DNA of 64,000 bases from contig NZ_JACSNY010000002.1 in assembly GCF_016902535.1 (NCBI RefSeq), positions 186,001 through 250,000 on the forward strand. The letters are read 5' to 3'. Both the position numbers and the translations under genes were made by a program. Positions 45,628-54,418 of the stretch are shown piece by piece. Every line of letters starts with the position of its first letter. The stretch's first letter is position 1. The notes under the pieces are model-generated. The model had not been told where the DNA came from and searched no databases. It was given only the letters and a program-made list of their open reading frames with translations. This stretch comes from Anaerotignum lactatifermentans (GTDB lineage Bacteria; Bacillota; Clostridia; Lachnospirales; Anaerotignaceae).

Positions 45628-46338
45628 TTATTCCACATAAAACATCCGTTTTGTCATGCCGCCATCCACCAGAATGTTGGCTCCATTGATAAAGTCACTT
45701 TCCTTTGCCGCTAAGAACAAACAGACACGCAGAACATCCTCCGGCTTTCCGACTCTGCCGGAAGGATGCTGCCGATGATCCGCTTCTGTCAAAGCATCAT
45801 AGTCTCCTGTCTCAATCCAGCCGGGGCTGATGGCATTTACTGTAATCGGCGTATCCATCAGCGAAACACAAAGGCTGTTGGTGAGAGAGACGATACCGCC
45901 TTTTGACGCACCGTAGGCTTCCCAGTGGGCCTCGTTCTGGTGCCAGCGGGTTGAGGCAAAATTGATGATTCTGCCATAACTTTCCCCTTGATTTGCCGCG
46001 ATAAAATACTTAGCACATAAAAAGCTGCCCCGCAGATTGGTATGGATCACACGATCAAACTCTTCCGCGGAAATCTCCCAAACAGGCTTTTGGAATTTGC
46101 TGATAGCGGCGTTATTTATTAAAATATGGATTGGTCCATACATTTTTCGTATCTTTTCATACAGCGTGGAAATCTCTCTTTCGTTCTGCAAATCCGCTTG
46201 CAGAAAAACGATTTGTTTTGAATGAAATTCCGCCGGATTAAGGTCAGTTGCTATGACAAAATATCCGGCTCTGGCAAAGCCTTCTGCCAACGTGCGTCCA
46301 ATACCACCGGATGCACCGGTTATCAATACTCGTTCCAT
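45628..46338 (-). CDS. Short-chain dehydrogenase/reductase (SDR)
   Basis: This 236-residue, cytoplasmic NAD(P)-dependent oxidoreductase has TGASGGIG (7-14) as the nucleotide-binding turn and NNAA at about 75. The catalytic set is Ser in NFAST, Tyr and Lys in YGASK, followed by ISPGWIETGD. The substrate cannot be told. Asp in ATDLNP suggests NAD preference. A TATAAT box lies in the 57-base gap after spoVAB, so it may have its own promoter. It is probably transcribed with the NiaR-type gene. Confidence 0.9.
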   Translation of the reverse strand: MERVLITGASGGIGRTLAEGFARAGYFVIATDLNPAEFHSKQIVFLQADLQNEREISTLYEKIRKMYGPIHILINNAAISKFQKPVWEISAEEFDRVIHTNLRGSFLCAKYFIAANQGESYGRIINFASTRWHQNEAHWEAYGASKGGIVSLTNSLCVSLMDTPITVNAISPGWIETGDYDALTEADHRQHPSGRVGKPEDVLRVCLFLAAKESDFINGANILVDGGMTKRMFYVE

Positions 46339-46395
46339 AAAAACTCCCCCTCTTTGATGATTGTTTTTATTATATAACGAAATAAGGCGTCTGCG

Positions 46396-46818
46396 CTACA
46401 AAATATAAAATCCGTCTATAAAAAAATACAGCACGGTTCCGGCTACCTTTCCTAAAGCAAAGGCCAGTAGAAGCCAGCGAAGACCCTGGGTCAGACGTGT
46501 GCGCCGCATCAAAATAGGCATGACGTTTAAAACTTCCGCCAGAGCGACGGCAAGCACGCCCACAAAAATACCGCAGAGCAAACCATAAATCCCTGTCAGA
46601 AAATTGCCCAAAGGAATCCGCAGGCGTGGATAAAAGGTCAGGCAGGCAAAAATGCCGCCCAAAAACATAGCATCCTCATACCGCGGGATAAAGCGTTCCG
46701 TTTTGGTTCTCTGGGCCATTCTGGGAACAATGCCGATGGCCGCCAGAAAGGTCACTGTTCCCGCGGCAACCATTGCGCCGGAGGAAAAGCCCAATATTAC
46801 AGACAAAAATGTCCTCAT
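46396..46818 (-). CDS. spoVAB: Stage V sporulation protein AB
   Basis: This 140-residue protein has four membrane helices. MRTFLSVILGFSSGAMVAAGTVTFLAAIGIVPRMAQRTKTERFIPRYEDAMFLGG matches the SpoVAB pattern (GI.PR..Q.TKT). SpoVA proteins form the channel that moves dipicolinic acid into the forespore and out at germination. It overlaps spoVAA by four bases. The channel core genes spoVAC, AD and AE are not here, so only the AA-AB pair is found at this locus. Confidence 0.85.
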   Translation of the reverse strand: MRTFLSVILGFSSGAMVAAGTVTFLAAIGIVPRMAQRTKTERFIPRYEDAMFLGGIFACLTFYPRLRIPLGNFLTGIYGLLCGIFVGVLAVALAEVLNVMPILMRRTRLTQGLRWLLLAFALGKVAGTVLYFFIDGFYIL

Positions 46819-47438
46819 TTTCCGCTCTCCTTTTTCTTTTCCTTGCTCAGCTGTTCAATGAGACTGTTGACGGTTTCGTTTTCATAGGTTGTCATTTCTA
46901 CTTCGATAGGAGTTGGGTCTTTGGAAATTGCGGCAATGGAAAAATGATTAAAAAAGAGAAGAATTCCGGCGAGGAGTCCGACGGAATACGGAAGAATCAA
47001 AATTAAGGGCAGGTCCTGATTTTCGCCATAAAACATGTAGTAATAATTCCGAAAAATCAGCGGTAGCTGCGTATCGGAATGAAAGCACATGATCGTTGTT
47101 GCAGCGCCGCAGAACAATACCGCGCATACAAAAAGCACTTTGCCGAAAACAAAGATCGGATGTTCCTTTTTCGGCTCCGGGAGATATTCCAGCAGAATAT
47201 CTTCCGCCCCCAGGTTTGAAACAGTGGCTTCGGGACAGGCGGAAGAAATGATTTGAATGAGTTCCAGAACAGAAAGAAGATATCTTTTTTCTTCGTCTTT
47301 TTGTATCTGGAATACCGGCAGACTTTCTATTTTCTGCTGAATTTCCTTTCCGGCATATACCTCCGCCACATCCCGCAGAAGTACCAGCCGATTTCGTACA
47401 ATCTGAATTTTTTGCGACGGTTTGATATAAATATCCAT
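46815..47438 (-). CDS. spoVAA: Stage V sporulation protein AA
   Basis: This 207-residue protein has a soluble N-terminal half (MDIYIKPSQKIQIVRNRLVLLRDVAEVYAGKEI) and two membrane segments in the second half (about 120-140 and 160-180), then a charged tail. The ordering and the partner SpoVAB identify it. In structures of SpoVAA homologues the N-terminal part forms two BON-like domains. The ATG at 47438 follows GGGAGG; a longer upstream frame runs through the promoter and is rejected. A sigma-G-type promoter at 47462-47491 agrees with forespore expression. Confidence 0.85.
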   Translation of the reverse strand: MDIYIKPSQKIQIVRNRLVLLRDVAEVYAGKEIQQKIESLPVFQIQKDEEKRYLLSVLELIQIISSACPEATVSNLGAEDILLEYLPEPKKEHPIFVFGKVLFVCAVLFCGAATTIMCFHSDTQLPLIFRNYYYMFYGENQDLPLILILPYSVGLLAGILLFFNHFSIAAISKDPTPIEVEMTTYENETVNSLIEQLSKEKKKESGK

Positions 47439-47461
47439 AGCATCTACCTCCCTTATGGTTC

Positions 47462-47491
47462 CAGTATGCCGCGGATGATTTCTCCTTATAC
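47462..47491 (-). promoter_or_regulatory. Sigma-G-type promoter of spoVAA-spoVAB
   Basis: On the minus strand GTATA (complement of 47487-47491), 18 bases and CATACTG (complement of 47462-47468) match the forespore sigma-G consensus (gHATR-18-CATWHTA) with one mismatch. It lies 24 bases before the spoVAA start and right after the terminator of the previous operon. Confidence 0.65.
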
Positions 47492-47533
47492 AAAAAACAG
47501 ACATAACATTCTGTTGTGATGTTATGTCTGTTT
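47492..47533 (-). terminator. Terminator of the SpoIID-queA-rarA operon
   Basis: A perfect 14-bp stem AAACAGACATAACA/TGTTATGTCTGTTT (47495-47508 with 47520-47533) is followed on the minus strand by a run of six T. It lies four bases after the last gene's stop. Confidence 0.88.
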
Positions 47534-47537
47534 CTAT

Positions 47538-47996
47538 TTACCGTTCTGTATACAGCCCAAGTTCGGCCAGATAATTAAATACTTCTCCGCAGTTCTCTAC
47601 GGCATAGGTATCGTTTGTAGTTTGAAGAATTCCCTCGTTTGTAGCCTCTCCCTGATCGTATACTGTCAATTTTGCCTCAAAGGAGGTATCCGCGCCTGTG
47701 ATCTTTACAGTCAGCGCAGGAAGTTCCGGCATTTCCTGGGGAGCGCCTTCTCCTTCGGTTACCGTTGAAAGAATGAGAGCTGTCAGCTGATCTTTGCTGC
47801 TGTCTTCCAATATAAATTTATTTCCGGCAGAATCAGCCGCTTCTACCGTATAAGCCTGCGATCCGCTTTCTGCCAGTGTCCGCAGCTGCTCCATATCCCT
47901 GGAGAAATTTTGTGGTTTCGAAAGCTGATATACGGCAGCAATCACAATAACGATCACAATTACGCCAATGATGGCTTTCCATCCCTTTTTTTTCAT
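47538..47996 (-). CDS. Membrane-anchored exported protein, unknown
   Basis: This 152-residue protein has an N-terminal membrane anchor (MKKKGWKAIIGVIVIVIVIAAVYQL) and an acidic, strand-rich extracellular domain of about 120 residues. The domain holds YTVEAADSAGNKFILEDSSKDQLTALIL and a later NDTYAVENCGEVFNYLAELGLY. It resembles small beta-domain exported proteins of Clostridia with no known role. It overlaps rarA by four bases (ATGA), so it is translated with it. Confidence 0.6.
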   Translation of the reverse strand: MKKKGWKAIIGVIVIVIVIAAVYQLSKPQNFSRDMEQLRTLAESGSQAYTVEAADSAGNKFILEDSSKDQLTALILSTVTEGEGAPQEMPELPALTVKITGADTSFEAKLTVYDQGEATNEGILQTTNDTYAVENCGEVFNYLAELGLYTER

Positions 47997-49333
47997 GATC
48001 GATCTCTCCTTTCCGCTTGATCTTTCAACCGTTTCATATGCTCTTTCATTCGGTGTTCTACGCCATTATCCGTCATTTGATAATATACCGTACCCACCAG
48101 CTCATCGGGAAGATACTGCTGCTTCACATAATGGTTAGGGAAATCATGCGCATACAGATAGCCTGTGGCGTTTCCCAATTCCTTGGCGCCGCTGTAATGC
48201 CCATCCCTCAAATGCGGCGGAACGCCCTGGATCTGTATGTTTCGTACATCGGACAATGCCCGGTCAATGGCGAGATAAGCCGCGTTGCTTTTCGGTGCGC
48301 AGGCCACATAGCTGACTGCCTGCGCCAGCGGAATTCTGCCCTCCGGCATACCTACAAACTGCACTGCCTGCGCCGCTGCTACGGCCACCTGCAAAGCGTG
48401 AGGATCGGCATTTCCTACATCCTCAGAAGCGCAGATCACTACTCGGCGGGCAATAAATTTCGGATCTTCTCCCGCATAGATCATTTTCGCCAGATAATAA
48501 AGCGCCGCGTCCGGGTCTGATCCGCGCATGCTTTTGATAAAAGCGGAAATGGTATCATAGTGATTATCCCCATCCTTATCATACTGCAAGGCTCTGCGCT
48601 GAATACAGTCTTCCGCCGTATGCAGATCAATAAAAATCCTTCCGTCTGTTCCAGGTTCCGTAGTCAAAACAGCCAGTTCCAACGCGTTTAAAGCCGTTCT
48701 GGCATCTCCGTTGGCCGTGTCCGCCAAAAAGTCAATAGCCTCATCTGTAATATGCGCATTGTATGTTCCCATACCCTTTTCCTTATCCTGAATAGCTCGC
48801 TCCAGAAGGATACGGATATCCGCCTGTTTTAAGGGCTCCAGAGCGAAAATGACGGAACGGGAAACCAGCGCTCGATTTACTTCAAAGTAAGGATTTTCCG
48901 TTGTAGCCCCAATAAGAATCAGAGTACCGTCTTCTACATGCGGCAGGAGGGTATCCTGCTGTGTTTTGTTGAAACGGTGGATCTCGTCGATAAATAAAAT
49001 GGTGCGTTTTCCATACATCCCGAGACGGTCTTTGGCATCGGCAACTGTGTCTTTAATATCCTTAATTCCAGCTGTGGTGGCGTTGATCTGCACAAATTCG
49101 CTTTTTGTCGTATTGGCGATGATTCTGGCCAGTGTGGTCTTTCCTGTTCCCGGAGGACCATAGAAGATCAGGGAGCCAAGCCGGTCTCCCTGGATAGCAC
49201 GATAAAGCAGCCGATCCTTCCCTATAATATGCTGCTGGCCGACAAATTCGTCCAGAGTGACCGGCCGCATTCTGGCAGCCAGAGGTGCGTCGGAAGCCGC
49301 TTTTTTTGCTCTGTTATATTCAAATAAGTCCAT
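47993..49333 (-). CDS. rarA: Replication-associated recombination protein RarA (MgsA)
   Basis: This 446-residue AAA+ ATPase related to clamp loaders acts at stalled replication forks. MRPVTLDEFVGQQHIIG is the family N-terminus, FYGPPGTGKTTLARI the Walker A and FIDEIHRFNK the Walker B. SALVSRS (here RALVSRSV) carries the sensor region. The C-terminal MgsA tetramerisation domain holds AGEDPKFIARRVVICASEDVGNADP. Full length, 16 bases after queA. Confidence 0.96.
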   Translation of the reverse strand: MDLFEYNRAKKAASDAPLAARMRPVTLDEFVGQQHIIGKDRLLYRAIQGDRLGSLIFYGPPGTGKTTLARIIANTTKSEFVQINATTAGIKDIKDTVADAKDRLGMYGKRTILFIDEIHRFNKTQQDTLLPHVEDGTLILIGATTENPYFEVNRALVSRSVIFALEPLKQADIRILLERAIQDKEKGMGTYNAHITDEAIDFLADTANGDARTALNALELAVLTTEPGTDGRIFIDLHTAEDCIQRRALQYDKDGDNHYDTISAFIKSMRGSDPDAALYYLAKMIYAGEDPKFIARRVVICASEDVGNADPHALQVAVAAAQAVQFVGMPEGRIPLAQAVSYVACAPKSNAAYLAIDRALSDVRNIQIQGVPPHLRDGHYSGAKELGNATGYLYAHDFPNHYVKQQYLPDELVGTVYYQMTDNGVEHRMKEHMKRLKDQAERRDRS

Positions 49334-49349
49334 GTAGAACTCACCTCTT

Positions 49350-50381
49350 TTACTTTGTCAGGAAAAGGCAGGCGTCCCCAAAGGAGAAGAAACGATATCT
49401 TTCTTTTACCGCTTCCTTGTAGGCGCGCATAACAAGGTCTTTTCCCATAAGAGCGGAAACCAGCATTATCAATGTTGATTCCGGCAGATGGAAGTTTGTA
49501 ATCAGACAGTCAATGGCTTTAAACTGGTAGCCGGGATAAATAAAAATCTTTGTCCAGCCGCTGCCGGCGTGAACGATTCCTTTTTCATCCGTAACGGATT
49601 CCAGCGTCCGGGTACTGGTAGTTCCCACGGCAATCAGTCTGCCGCCGTTGGCTCTGGTACGGTTCATGATCTGCGCCTGATCTTCTTCTACTACGTAATA
49701 TTCAGAGTGCATTTCATGATCCAGAATATCATCTGCCTTTACGGGACGGAAGGTTCCTAATCCTACATGAAGGGTGACATGGGCGATTTCCACACCCATT
49801 TGTTTGATTTCCTCCAATAATTCCGGTGTAAAATGCAGACCGGCTGTTGGTGCCGCCGCGGAGCCGTCATGTTTGGCGTAAACTGTCTGATAACGCTCTT
49901 TATCCTCCAGCTTATGAGTAATATAGGGAGGCAAAGGCATTTCTCCCAGTTCGTCCAGAATGGATTCAAATACGCCTTCGTATTCGAAACGGATGATACG
50001 GTTTCCGCCTTCAATGGTTTCCAGGACTTCCGCCACCAGCTTTCCGTCGCCGAAGGAGATCCGGTCGCCGGGTCTGGCTTTTTTCCCGGGTCGAACCAAT
50101 ACTTCCCATGTATGGATATCCTTTCGTACCAGAAGAAGCACTTCAATATGCGCGCCGGTCCCTACCCGCTCCCCATACAGTCTTGCAGGCAGTACTCTGG
50201 TGTTATTGATAATCAGGCAGTCGCCGGGCCGCAGATATTCCTTGATATCACGAAAATGGCGGTGCTCCAGCATTTCCGTGTCTTTGTGCACCACCATCAA
50301 ACGGGAAGAGGCTCTGTCCGCCAGGGGTTCCTGCGCGATGAGCTCTTCCGGCAAATCATAATAAAAATCACTTGTTTTCAT
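49350..50381 (-). CDS. queA: S-adenosylmethionine:tRNA ribosyltransferase-isomerase QueA
   Basis: This 343-residue enzyme transfers the ribosyl part of SAM to 7-aminomethyl-7-deazaguanine in tRNA, giving epoxyqueuosine. [18 protein letters not shown] is the N-terminal signature. [30 protein letters not shown] and [16 protein letters not shown] are further family blocks. The length is normal. Other queuosine genes are not nearby. Situated before rarA, as in many Firmicutes. Confidence 0.97.
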   Translation of the reverse strand: MKTSDFYYDLPEELIAQEPLADRASSRLMVVHKDTEMLEHRHFRDIKEYLRPGDCLIINNTRVLPARLYGERVGTGAHIEVLLLVRKDIHTWEVLVRPGKKARPGDRISFGDGKLVAEVLETIEGGNRIIRFEYEGVFESILDELGEMPLPPYITHKLEDKERYQTVYAKHDGSAAAPTAGLHFTPELLEEIKQMGVEIAHVTLHVGLGTFRPVKADDILDHEMHSEYYVVEEDQAQIMNRTRANGGRLIAVGTTSTRTLESVTDEKGIVHAGSGWTKIFIYPGYQFKAIDCLITNFHLPESTLIMLVSALMGKDLVMRAYKEAVKERYRFFSFGDACLFLTK

Positions 50382-50390
50382 GTTATTTCC

Positions 50391-50660
50391 TCATTTTCTT
50401 AATAAATAATTCAGCGCATAGTCAATGCCAAAATATTCCAGCATTTTTTTGCGATAGATATAGGTGGCATCGTCAGGCAGAAATTCAAAACCCTCGATGT
50501 CATAATCGTGCAGCACATAGTGTTCCTCCATATCCTGAGAAACCGCTGTTACCTCCGGATCTGTATATGGTCTGCGGATATCCGTTACTTCCGCATCCGG
50601 GTCGGATACCGCCTGTATGATGCCTGTGATCTGATCGTCACGCAGTCGTTTTACAAACAT
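50391..50660 (-). CDS. Small paralogous protein, copy 2
   Basis: This 89-residue acidic protein ends IEGFEFLPDDATYIYRKKMLEYFGIDYALNYLL. The neighbouring protein at 50679-50981 has IEGFHRAGAGSEYIYRKKMYEYFGDEYAIRFLL, so the two are clearly tandem duplicates with about half of the positions conserved in this block. The N-terminal part (ITGIIQAVSDPDAEVTDIRRPYTDPEV) is also similar in layout. No catalytic motif or membrane segment is seen. Function is unknown. Confidence 0.7.
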   Translation of the reverse strand: MFVKRLRDDQITGIIQAVSDPDAEVTDIRRPYTDPEVTAVSQDMEEHYVLHDYDIEGFEFLPDDATYIYRKKMLEYFGIDYALNYLLRK

Positions 50661-50678
50661 AGATCTTCCTCCCCCTTT

Positions 50679-50981
50679 TTAGTGTTCCAGCAGAAACCGG
50701 ATGGCATATTCGTCACCAAAGTATTCATACATTTTCTTGCGGTAAATGTACTCGGACCCTGCTCCTGCCCGATGAAATCCTTCAATGCGATAATCGTGCA
50801 GCCGATAGGTCTCTTCTGTTTCCTGGAATCTTGCTTTGACCTCCGGGATTTTAGAAAAATTCACGCAGTCGTCAAAGCCAGAATCATAGGCACGAACCTG
50901 TATGATCTCAACTTTGCCGTCATCTGAGATCAGATCCATAATCTCACGGATCTGCTGTTCCGTCAGTCGTTCAGAATACAT
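50679..50981 (-). CDS. Small paralogous protein, copy 1
   Basis: This 100-residue protein starts MYSERLTEQQIREIMDLISDDG and shares its C-terminal half with the next gene (YRLHDYRIEGF...YIYRKKMYEYFGDEYAIRFLLEH). The ATG at 50981 lies inside the end of the preceding 88-residue gene. An upstream extension of 26 codons has no ribosome site of its own. The pair sits between a SpoIID-type gene and queA. No family is recognised. Confidence 0.7.
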   Translation of the reverse strand: MYSERLTEQQIREIMDLISDDGKVEIIQVRAYDSGFDDCVNFSKIPEVKARFQETEETYRLHDYRIEGFHRAGAGSEYIYRKKMYEYFGDEYAIRFLLEH

Positions 50982-51237
50982 TCTTTTCCTCCCTTTCCCA
51001 CTGTGTGCGTACTGCTTCCCAAAGCTCTTTTTTGCCGCATCCCAGAAGCGCCTGCGCAACCTCTTCCATAGAGGAAACGCAGATACTTCTGCCGCCGCAG
51101 CGCAGCCCTTCGTCCAGAAAAAGCCAGATGCCCTCTGCCGAGCGTTCTCCTGCCAAATTCTCCGGGAAGAAGCAGACGCGATTGCCGTCGCTGTCCTGCC
51201 AGCCGTGGCAGGACAGCAGATATTCTTTCCAATCCAT
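50971..51237 (-). CDS. Hypothetical protein, 88 aa
   Basis: This 88-residue protein begins MDWKEYLLSCHGWQDSDGNRV and has alternating strands and two helices. It has three Cys and several Trp. It starts two bases after the SpoIID-type gene's stop and overlaps the next gene by 11 bases, so it is part of the operon. A second frame of similar length in the same place (50963-51232) has a poor composition and is rejected. No known domain. Confidence 0.6.
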   Translation of the reverse strand: MDWKEYLLSCHGWQDSDGNRVCFFPENLAGERSAEGIWLFLDEGLRCGGRSICVSSMEEVAQALLGCGKKELWEAVRTQWEREEKNVF

Positions 51238-51239
51238 TG

Positions 51240-52850
51240 TTATCCCTCGATGGTTACACCTGTATAGTAATGTTTCAAAATATCCTGATAGCTATATCCC
51301 TGCTGTGCCATGTACTGAGCACCGTTCTGGCTCAGGCCGACACCATGTCCTTTACCTATGCCTTCAAAAACAAAGGTATCTTTGCTGTTGATGGTGCTGA
51401 TATCTACGGAATAAACCTGATAATCCCCATTGGATGTGGAAGCGGAAGAAGATGTGCCGCTGCCTTTTACAGAGAGATTTTTCCCATTCAGATCAGACAA
51501 TGTTCCTTCTGTGACAAGTGTAATGCCGCCGGAAGCCATAGCGCCGGCAAGACCGGATTTTGATGTTGTGCCGCTGACTGTTCCCGTAGAGGATGCAGTA
51601 CCATAAACGCCGATTTCTCCGCCTTTGCCGTTAATGGTAAACATTTTGCCGGGCAGACTGCCGCAGGCAGAGGAAAAATAAGTCCGGATATTTTCTTTTG
51701 TCAATGTAACGGTTCCTTTTGTACCAACGATCTGAAGTTCCTGTATGCGTCCTCCCGTTGACAATTTTGTAATCTTGATATCTCTGGCAGAACCAATATT
51801 TTCTCCTTTCGACTGAAGAAGGCTGTTCAGCTGTTCCAGTGTCAGCGTTAATGTCCATGAATTATTCCCATATTCTCCCAGTTCGGGCACAGCACGAAGA
51901 TACGGTACCACGTTATACCATACATTTTCACTGTTTTCCGTATATCCGCCGGTAGAAGCAGAAAATACCGCCTCGATGGGACTGCCATTATAGCAGATGA
52001 TTTCCCCCGCCGTTTCATCTACCACCGCGTTGGTCTTTGCTGTTTCTGTGCTGTAACCTTTATATACCTGGCAGGCTGTTGTATCACAAAGCTGATACCC
52101 GCTGCCTGTATGGGCACCCAATTTTGTCATGGCGTATGTTCTGGCCGCAAGAGCCTGTGCTTTCAGTGCTTCCTCCTCATAAGAAGAAGGCATTTCCGCC
52201 GGCACAACACCGTACAGATATTCCTCAAGACCAACGATATTGACTGCTGTCATTGTGGTGCCGTTGCCCACAAAGGTCAAATATCCACGATAGCGTTTTC
52301 CCTGGATAGAGAAGGTATCATCCGCGCCCAGTCCGGCAAAAGCGAAATCAGAATCCGCCGGAACCAGAAGATAATCTTCTTTGGTACTGCTCAAAAGATA
52401 GCCGGTGAAGCCGGAAATCCGCTCCGCATCCTCTCTGCTGGCAGATTCCACTTCAGACAAAGAGGCGTTTCTGACATAAACAGACCAATCCTCATCCCCC
52501 AGATAAGCGGGAACCGCATCCAGCCCCATCTTTACGAGACTGTCCGCCAGATTTTCCGCCTCGTCCTGATACTCACGCAGATCCAGAAGGATTACTTCCT
52601 CTTTTATGGGTTTTACAGTGAAGCTGCCGGTGGATGTAATAGAACCTGCTTCATAAAAACGATCATTTTTCATGGTGCCCACCAGAATTTCTCTGTCTCC
52701 AATGGTGGATGAAGCAGCGTTTTTGCATACAGATTCCAGTCCCACACGAATGACGCTGGGCACAGTGTAGGCAAAAGCCGCCTGAGGAATTGACAGGAGC
52801 ATAACGCCCGCCAATGCGGCCGCGAATATTTTTTTATGTAAAAATTTCAT
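51240..52850 (-). CDS. SpoIID/LytB-domain protein (exported lytic transglycosylase-like)
   Basis: This 536-residue exported protein has a signal peptide (KFLHKKIFAAALAGVMLLSIPQAAFA). A SpoIID core follows: VNIVGLEEYLYGVVPAEMPSSYEEEALKAQALAARTYA (about 205-245) with the catalytic-type Glu in PAEMP, and GIGKGHGVGLSQNGAQYMAQQGYSYQDILKHYY near the end. The insert between them (about 390-460) is Ser/Gly/Thr-rich. SpoIID cuts glycan strands during engulfment. This protein is longer than B. subtilis SpoIID (about 340 residues), so it may be a vegetative paralogue. First gene of the queA-rarA operon. Confidence 0.88.
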   Translation of the reverse strand: MKFLHKKIFAAALAGVMLLSIPQAAFAYTVPSVIRVGLESVCKNAASSTIGDREILVGTMKNDRFYEAGSITSTGSFTVKPIKEEVILLDLREYQDEAENLADSLVKMGLDAVPAYLGDEDWSVYVRNASLSEVESASREDAERISGFTGYLLSSTKEDYLLVPADSDFAFAGLGADDTFSIQGKRYRGYLTFVGNGTTMTAVNIVGLEEYLYGVVPAEMPSSYEEEALKAQALAARTYAMTKLGAHTGSGYQLCDTTACQVYKGYSTETAKTNAVVDETAGEIICYNGSPIEAVFSASTGGYTENSENVWYNVVPYLRAVPELGEYGNNSWTLTLTLEQLNSLLQSKGENIGSARDIKITKLSTGGRIQELQIVGTKGTVTLTKENIRTYFSSACGSLPGKMFTINGKGGEIGVYGTASSTGTVSGTTSKSGLAGAMASGGITLVTEGTLSDLNGKNLSVKGSGTSSSASTSNGDYQVYSVDISTINSKDTFVFEGIGKGHGVGLSQNGAQYMAQQGYSYQDILKHYYTGVTIEG

Positions 52851-52895
52851 CAGGAAACCTCCGTTTCAATCTTTCAAATTTTCTCTGTAAACATA

Positions 52896-52904
52896 AGTAT
52901 ACCA
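52896..52904 (-). promoter_or_regulatory. Extended -10 promoter of the SpoIID-queA operon
   Basis: On the minus strand TGGTATACT (complement of 52896-52904) is an extended -10 element about 45 bases before the SpoIID-type start. No good -35 is seen at 17 bases. It would drive the whole operon down to 47,538. Confidence 0.5.
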
Positions 52905-52961
52905 TATTTCTTTCCAATACACTATGAAAATTTCCTAAGATTGTATGAAACTGCTGCTTCC

Positions 52962-53000
52962 AAAAAACGGCAGGCGATCCAGATGGTTCGCCTGCCGTTT
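52962..53000 (-). terminator. Terminator of the cysteine desulfidase gene
   Basis: The stem AAACGGCAGGCGA/TCGCCTGCCGTTT (52965-52977 with 52988-53000) is followed on the minus strand by a T-run (complement of 52962-52967). It lies 34 bases after the stop at 53035. Confidence 0.9.
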
Positions 53001-53034
53001 CAGGAAAAATATGTAGAAAAAAATATCAATGAGC

Positions 53035-54312
53035 TTATTTCTTTGTCTGCATGATTTCGATTACCTTCATATCAACTTCATCCAGACCTTCATGAGACAG
53101 TTTTGTCAGGTTTTTTACTGTATCTTCCACAGCTGTGGAGTTGATGCCGTCTGTTGCCTGAATAATGCTGTTGTCCATAGCGTAAAGTGCTGCGTATACA
53201 GCCTCACCTGCACAGATAGAAAGTTTCAGAGCGCATCCGCCTTTCGCGCCATCACAGAAGATACCGGCAACGCCGCCCATCATATTCTGTACCGCGCCGC
53301 AGATCTGTTCCAGATTGCCGCCCATCATGTAAGTAATCGCGGCAGCAGAGCCGGAACCAGCCAGTGTAGCGCCGCAGATAGGAGAAAGTCTGCCTACGTG
53401 TTTCTTCATGTACATAATACAGAGCATGCCGAGCAGTTCCGCACGAAGAAGTGTTTCTTCGGAAACGCCCAGATGTTTTGCTGCTACTGCGGAAGGAAGC
53501 ATCGTTTCCAGACCCTGATTGCCGCTACCCAGATATGTCATAACGGAGCCGTTGCCGCCGCTCATGCGGAAGTCGCAGGCTGCCGCTGTGGTCAGTTTTA
53601 TATCTGTTACCATATCATTGGAAAGCTTGCCAGCATCCACCATTTTCTTCAGGCAAGGACCAACACCGATGGCATATTTCTTTTCCAGACCACGTGCTGC
53701 GATGGCCAGATTCATTTCGATACCTTCCTTGATGAAGTCCAGATCTTTTACATCTACTTCATTTGCCGCTTTCAGAAAATCTGCGAAGGTGTATTCTGTA
53801 ATATCAAAATCTCCATGAGATTCTGCAGCTTCTACTTTTACACGTTTGTCCAGTTTTACAACGCCGTCTTTTTCTGCGAATACCATATTGTCATGAGCAT
53901 CTTCTGTGATGACATGAGCTTTTTCTGTGGCGTTTGTAGCAACACATTCAATATAGAACTGGCTGCTTTTCAGTACCTTTACGGTAACAAATCCCTGCTC
54001 TACCAGTTCTTCTCCTTTGGTAACGTGTTCGGGTTTGATATCGGCAAAAATTTCCATGGTATTGCCGGGTTTGCTCAGCAAGCAGCCCAGAACGCAGGAC
54101 AGTTCAATCCCATTTGTGCCTGTGTTGGGAATCTGTACGCTGTAAGCATTTTTAAAAATGTTAGAGCTGATAACCATATCCAGATGTGTCGCGGGTTTTT
54201 CCAGCAGCTCACATGCTCTGGAAACGGTCAGACCGATGGCTACGGGTTCAGTACAACCCATGCTGGGCTGCATTTCACCTTTGATTGCTTCTAACGCTTT
54301 TTTGATATCCAT
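53035..54312 (-). CDS. L-cysteine desulfidase family protein (CyuA/UPF0597-like)
   Basis: This 425-residue protein is related to the alpha part of iron-sulfur serine dehydratase and to CdsB/CyuA, which break L-cysteine into pyruvate, ammonia and sulfide. Conserved Cys are at C20 in PSMGCTEP, in SPICGATLAGSG and in FCDGAKGGCALK. These are the expected cluster ligands. The ATG at 54312 lies 50 bases after a perfect -24/-12 promoter, so expression needs sigma-54 and the activator encoded just upstream. Family members use several substrates, so cysteine is the most likely but not the only one. Confidence 0.85.
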   Translation of the reverse strand: MDIKKALEAIKGEMQPSMGCTEPVAIGLTVSRACELLEKPATHLDMVISSNIFKNAYSVQIPNTGTNGIELSCVLGCLLSKPGNTMEIFADIKPEHVTKGEELVEQGFVTVKVLKSSQFYIECVATNATEKAHVITEDAHDNMVFAEKDGVVKLDKRVKVEAAESHGDFDITEYTFADFLKAANEVDVKDLDFIKEGIEMNLAIAARGLEKKYAIGVGPCLKKMVDAGKLSNDMVTDIKLTTAAACDFRMSGGNGSVMTYLGSGNQGLETMLPSAVAAKHLGVSEETLLRAELLGMLCIMYMKKHVGRLSPICGATLAGSGSAAAITYMMGGNLEQICGAVQNMMGGVAGIFCDGAKGGCALKLSICAGEAVYAALYAMDNSIIQATDGINSTAVEDTVKNLTKLSHEGLDEVDMKVIEIMQTKK

Positions 54313-54361
54313 AAAAACATTCCTCCTCGTTTGTTCTTTCCATAGATTTGCCTATATAAAG

Positions 54362-54377
54362 AGCAAGAAACGTGCCA
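54362..54377 (-). promoter_or_regulatory. Sigma-54 (-24/-12) promoter
   Basis: On the minus strand TGGCACGTTTCTTGCT (complement of 54362-54377) matches the consensus TGGCAC-N5-TTGCT in every fixed position. Transcription would start near 54,350, about 38 bases before the desulfidase ATG. Confidence 0.9.
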
Positions 54378-54381
54378 AACA

Positions 54382-54407
54382 AAAAACAGCCGGTTTCGGC
54401 TGTTTTT
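54382..54407. terminator. Bidirectional terminator between activator gene and its target
   Basis: The stem AAAAACAGCC/GGCTGTTTTT (54382-54391 with 54398-54407) has a six-base loop. It ends the activator message and separates the candidate enhancer sites from the sigma-54 promoter. Confidence 0.85.
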
Positions 54408-54418
54408 TTCTGTATTAT

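Noticed and set aside
53029-54294. Plus-strand open frame of 421 codons opposite the cysteine desulfidase
   Set aside because: Same reason: full antisense overlap with a conserved enzyme that has its own sigma-54 promoter and terminator.
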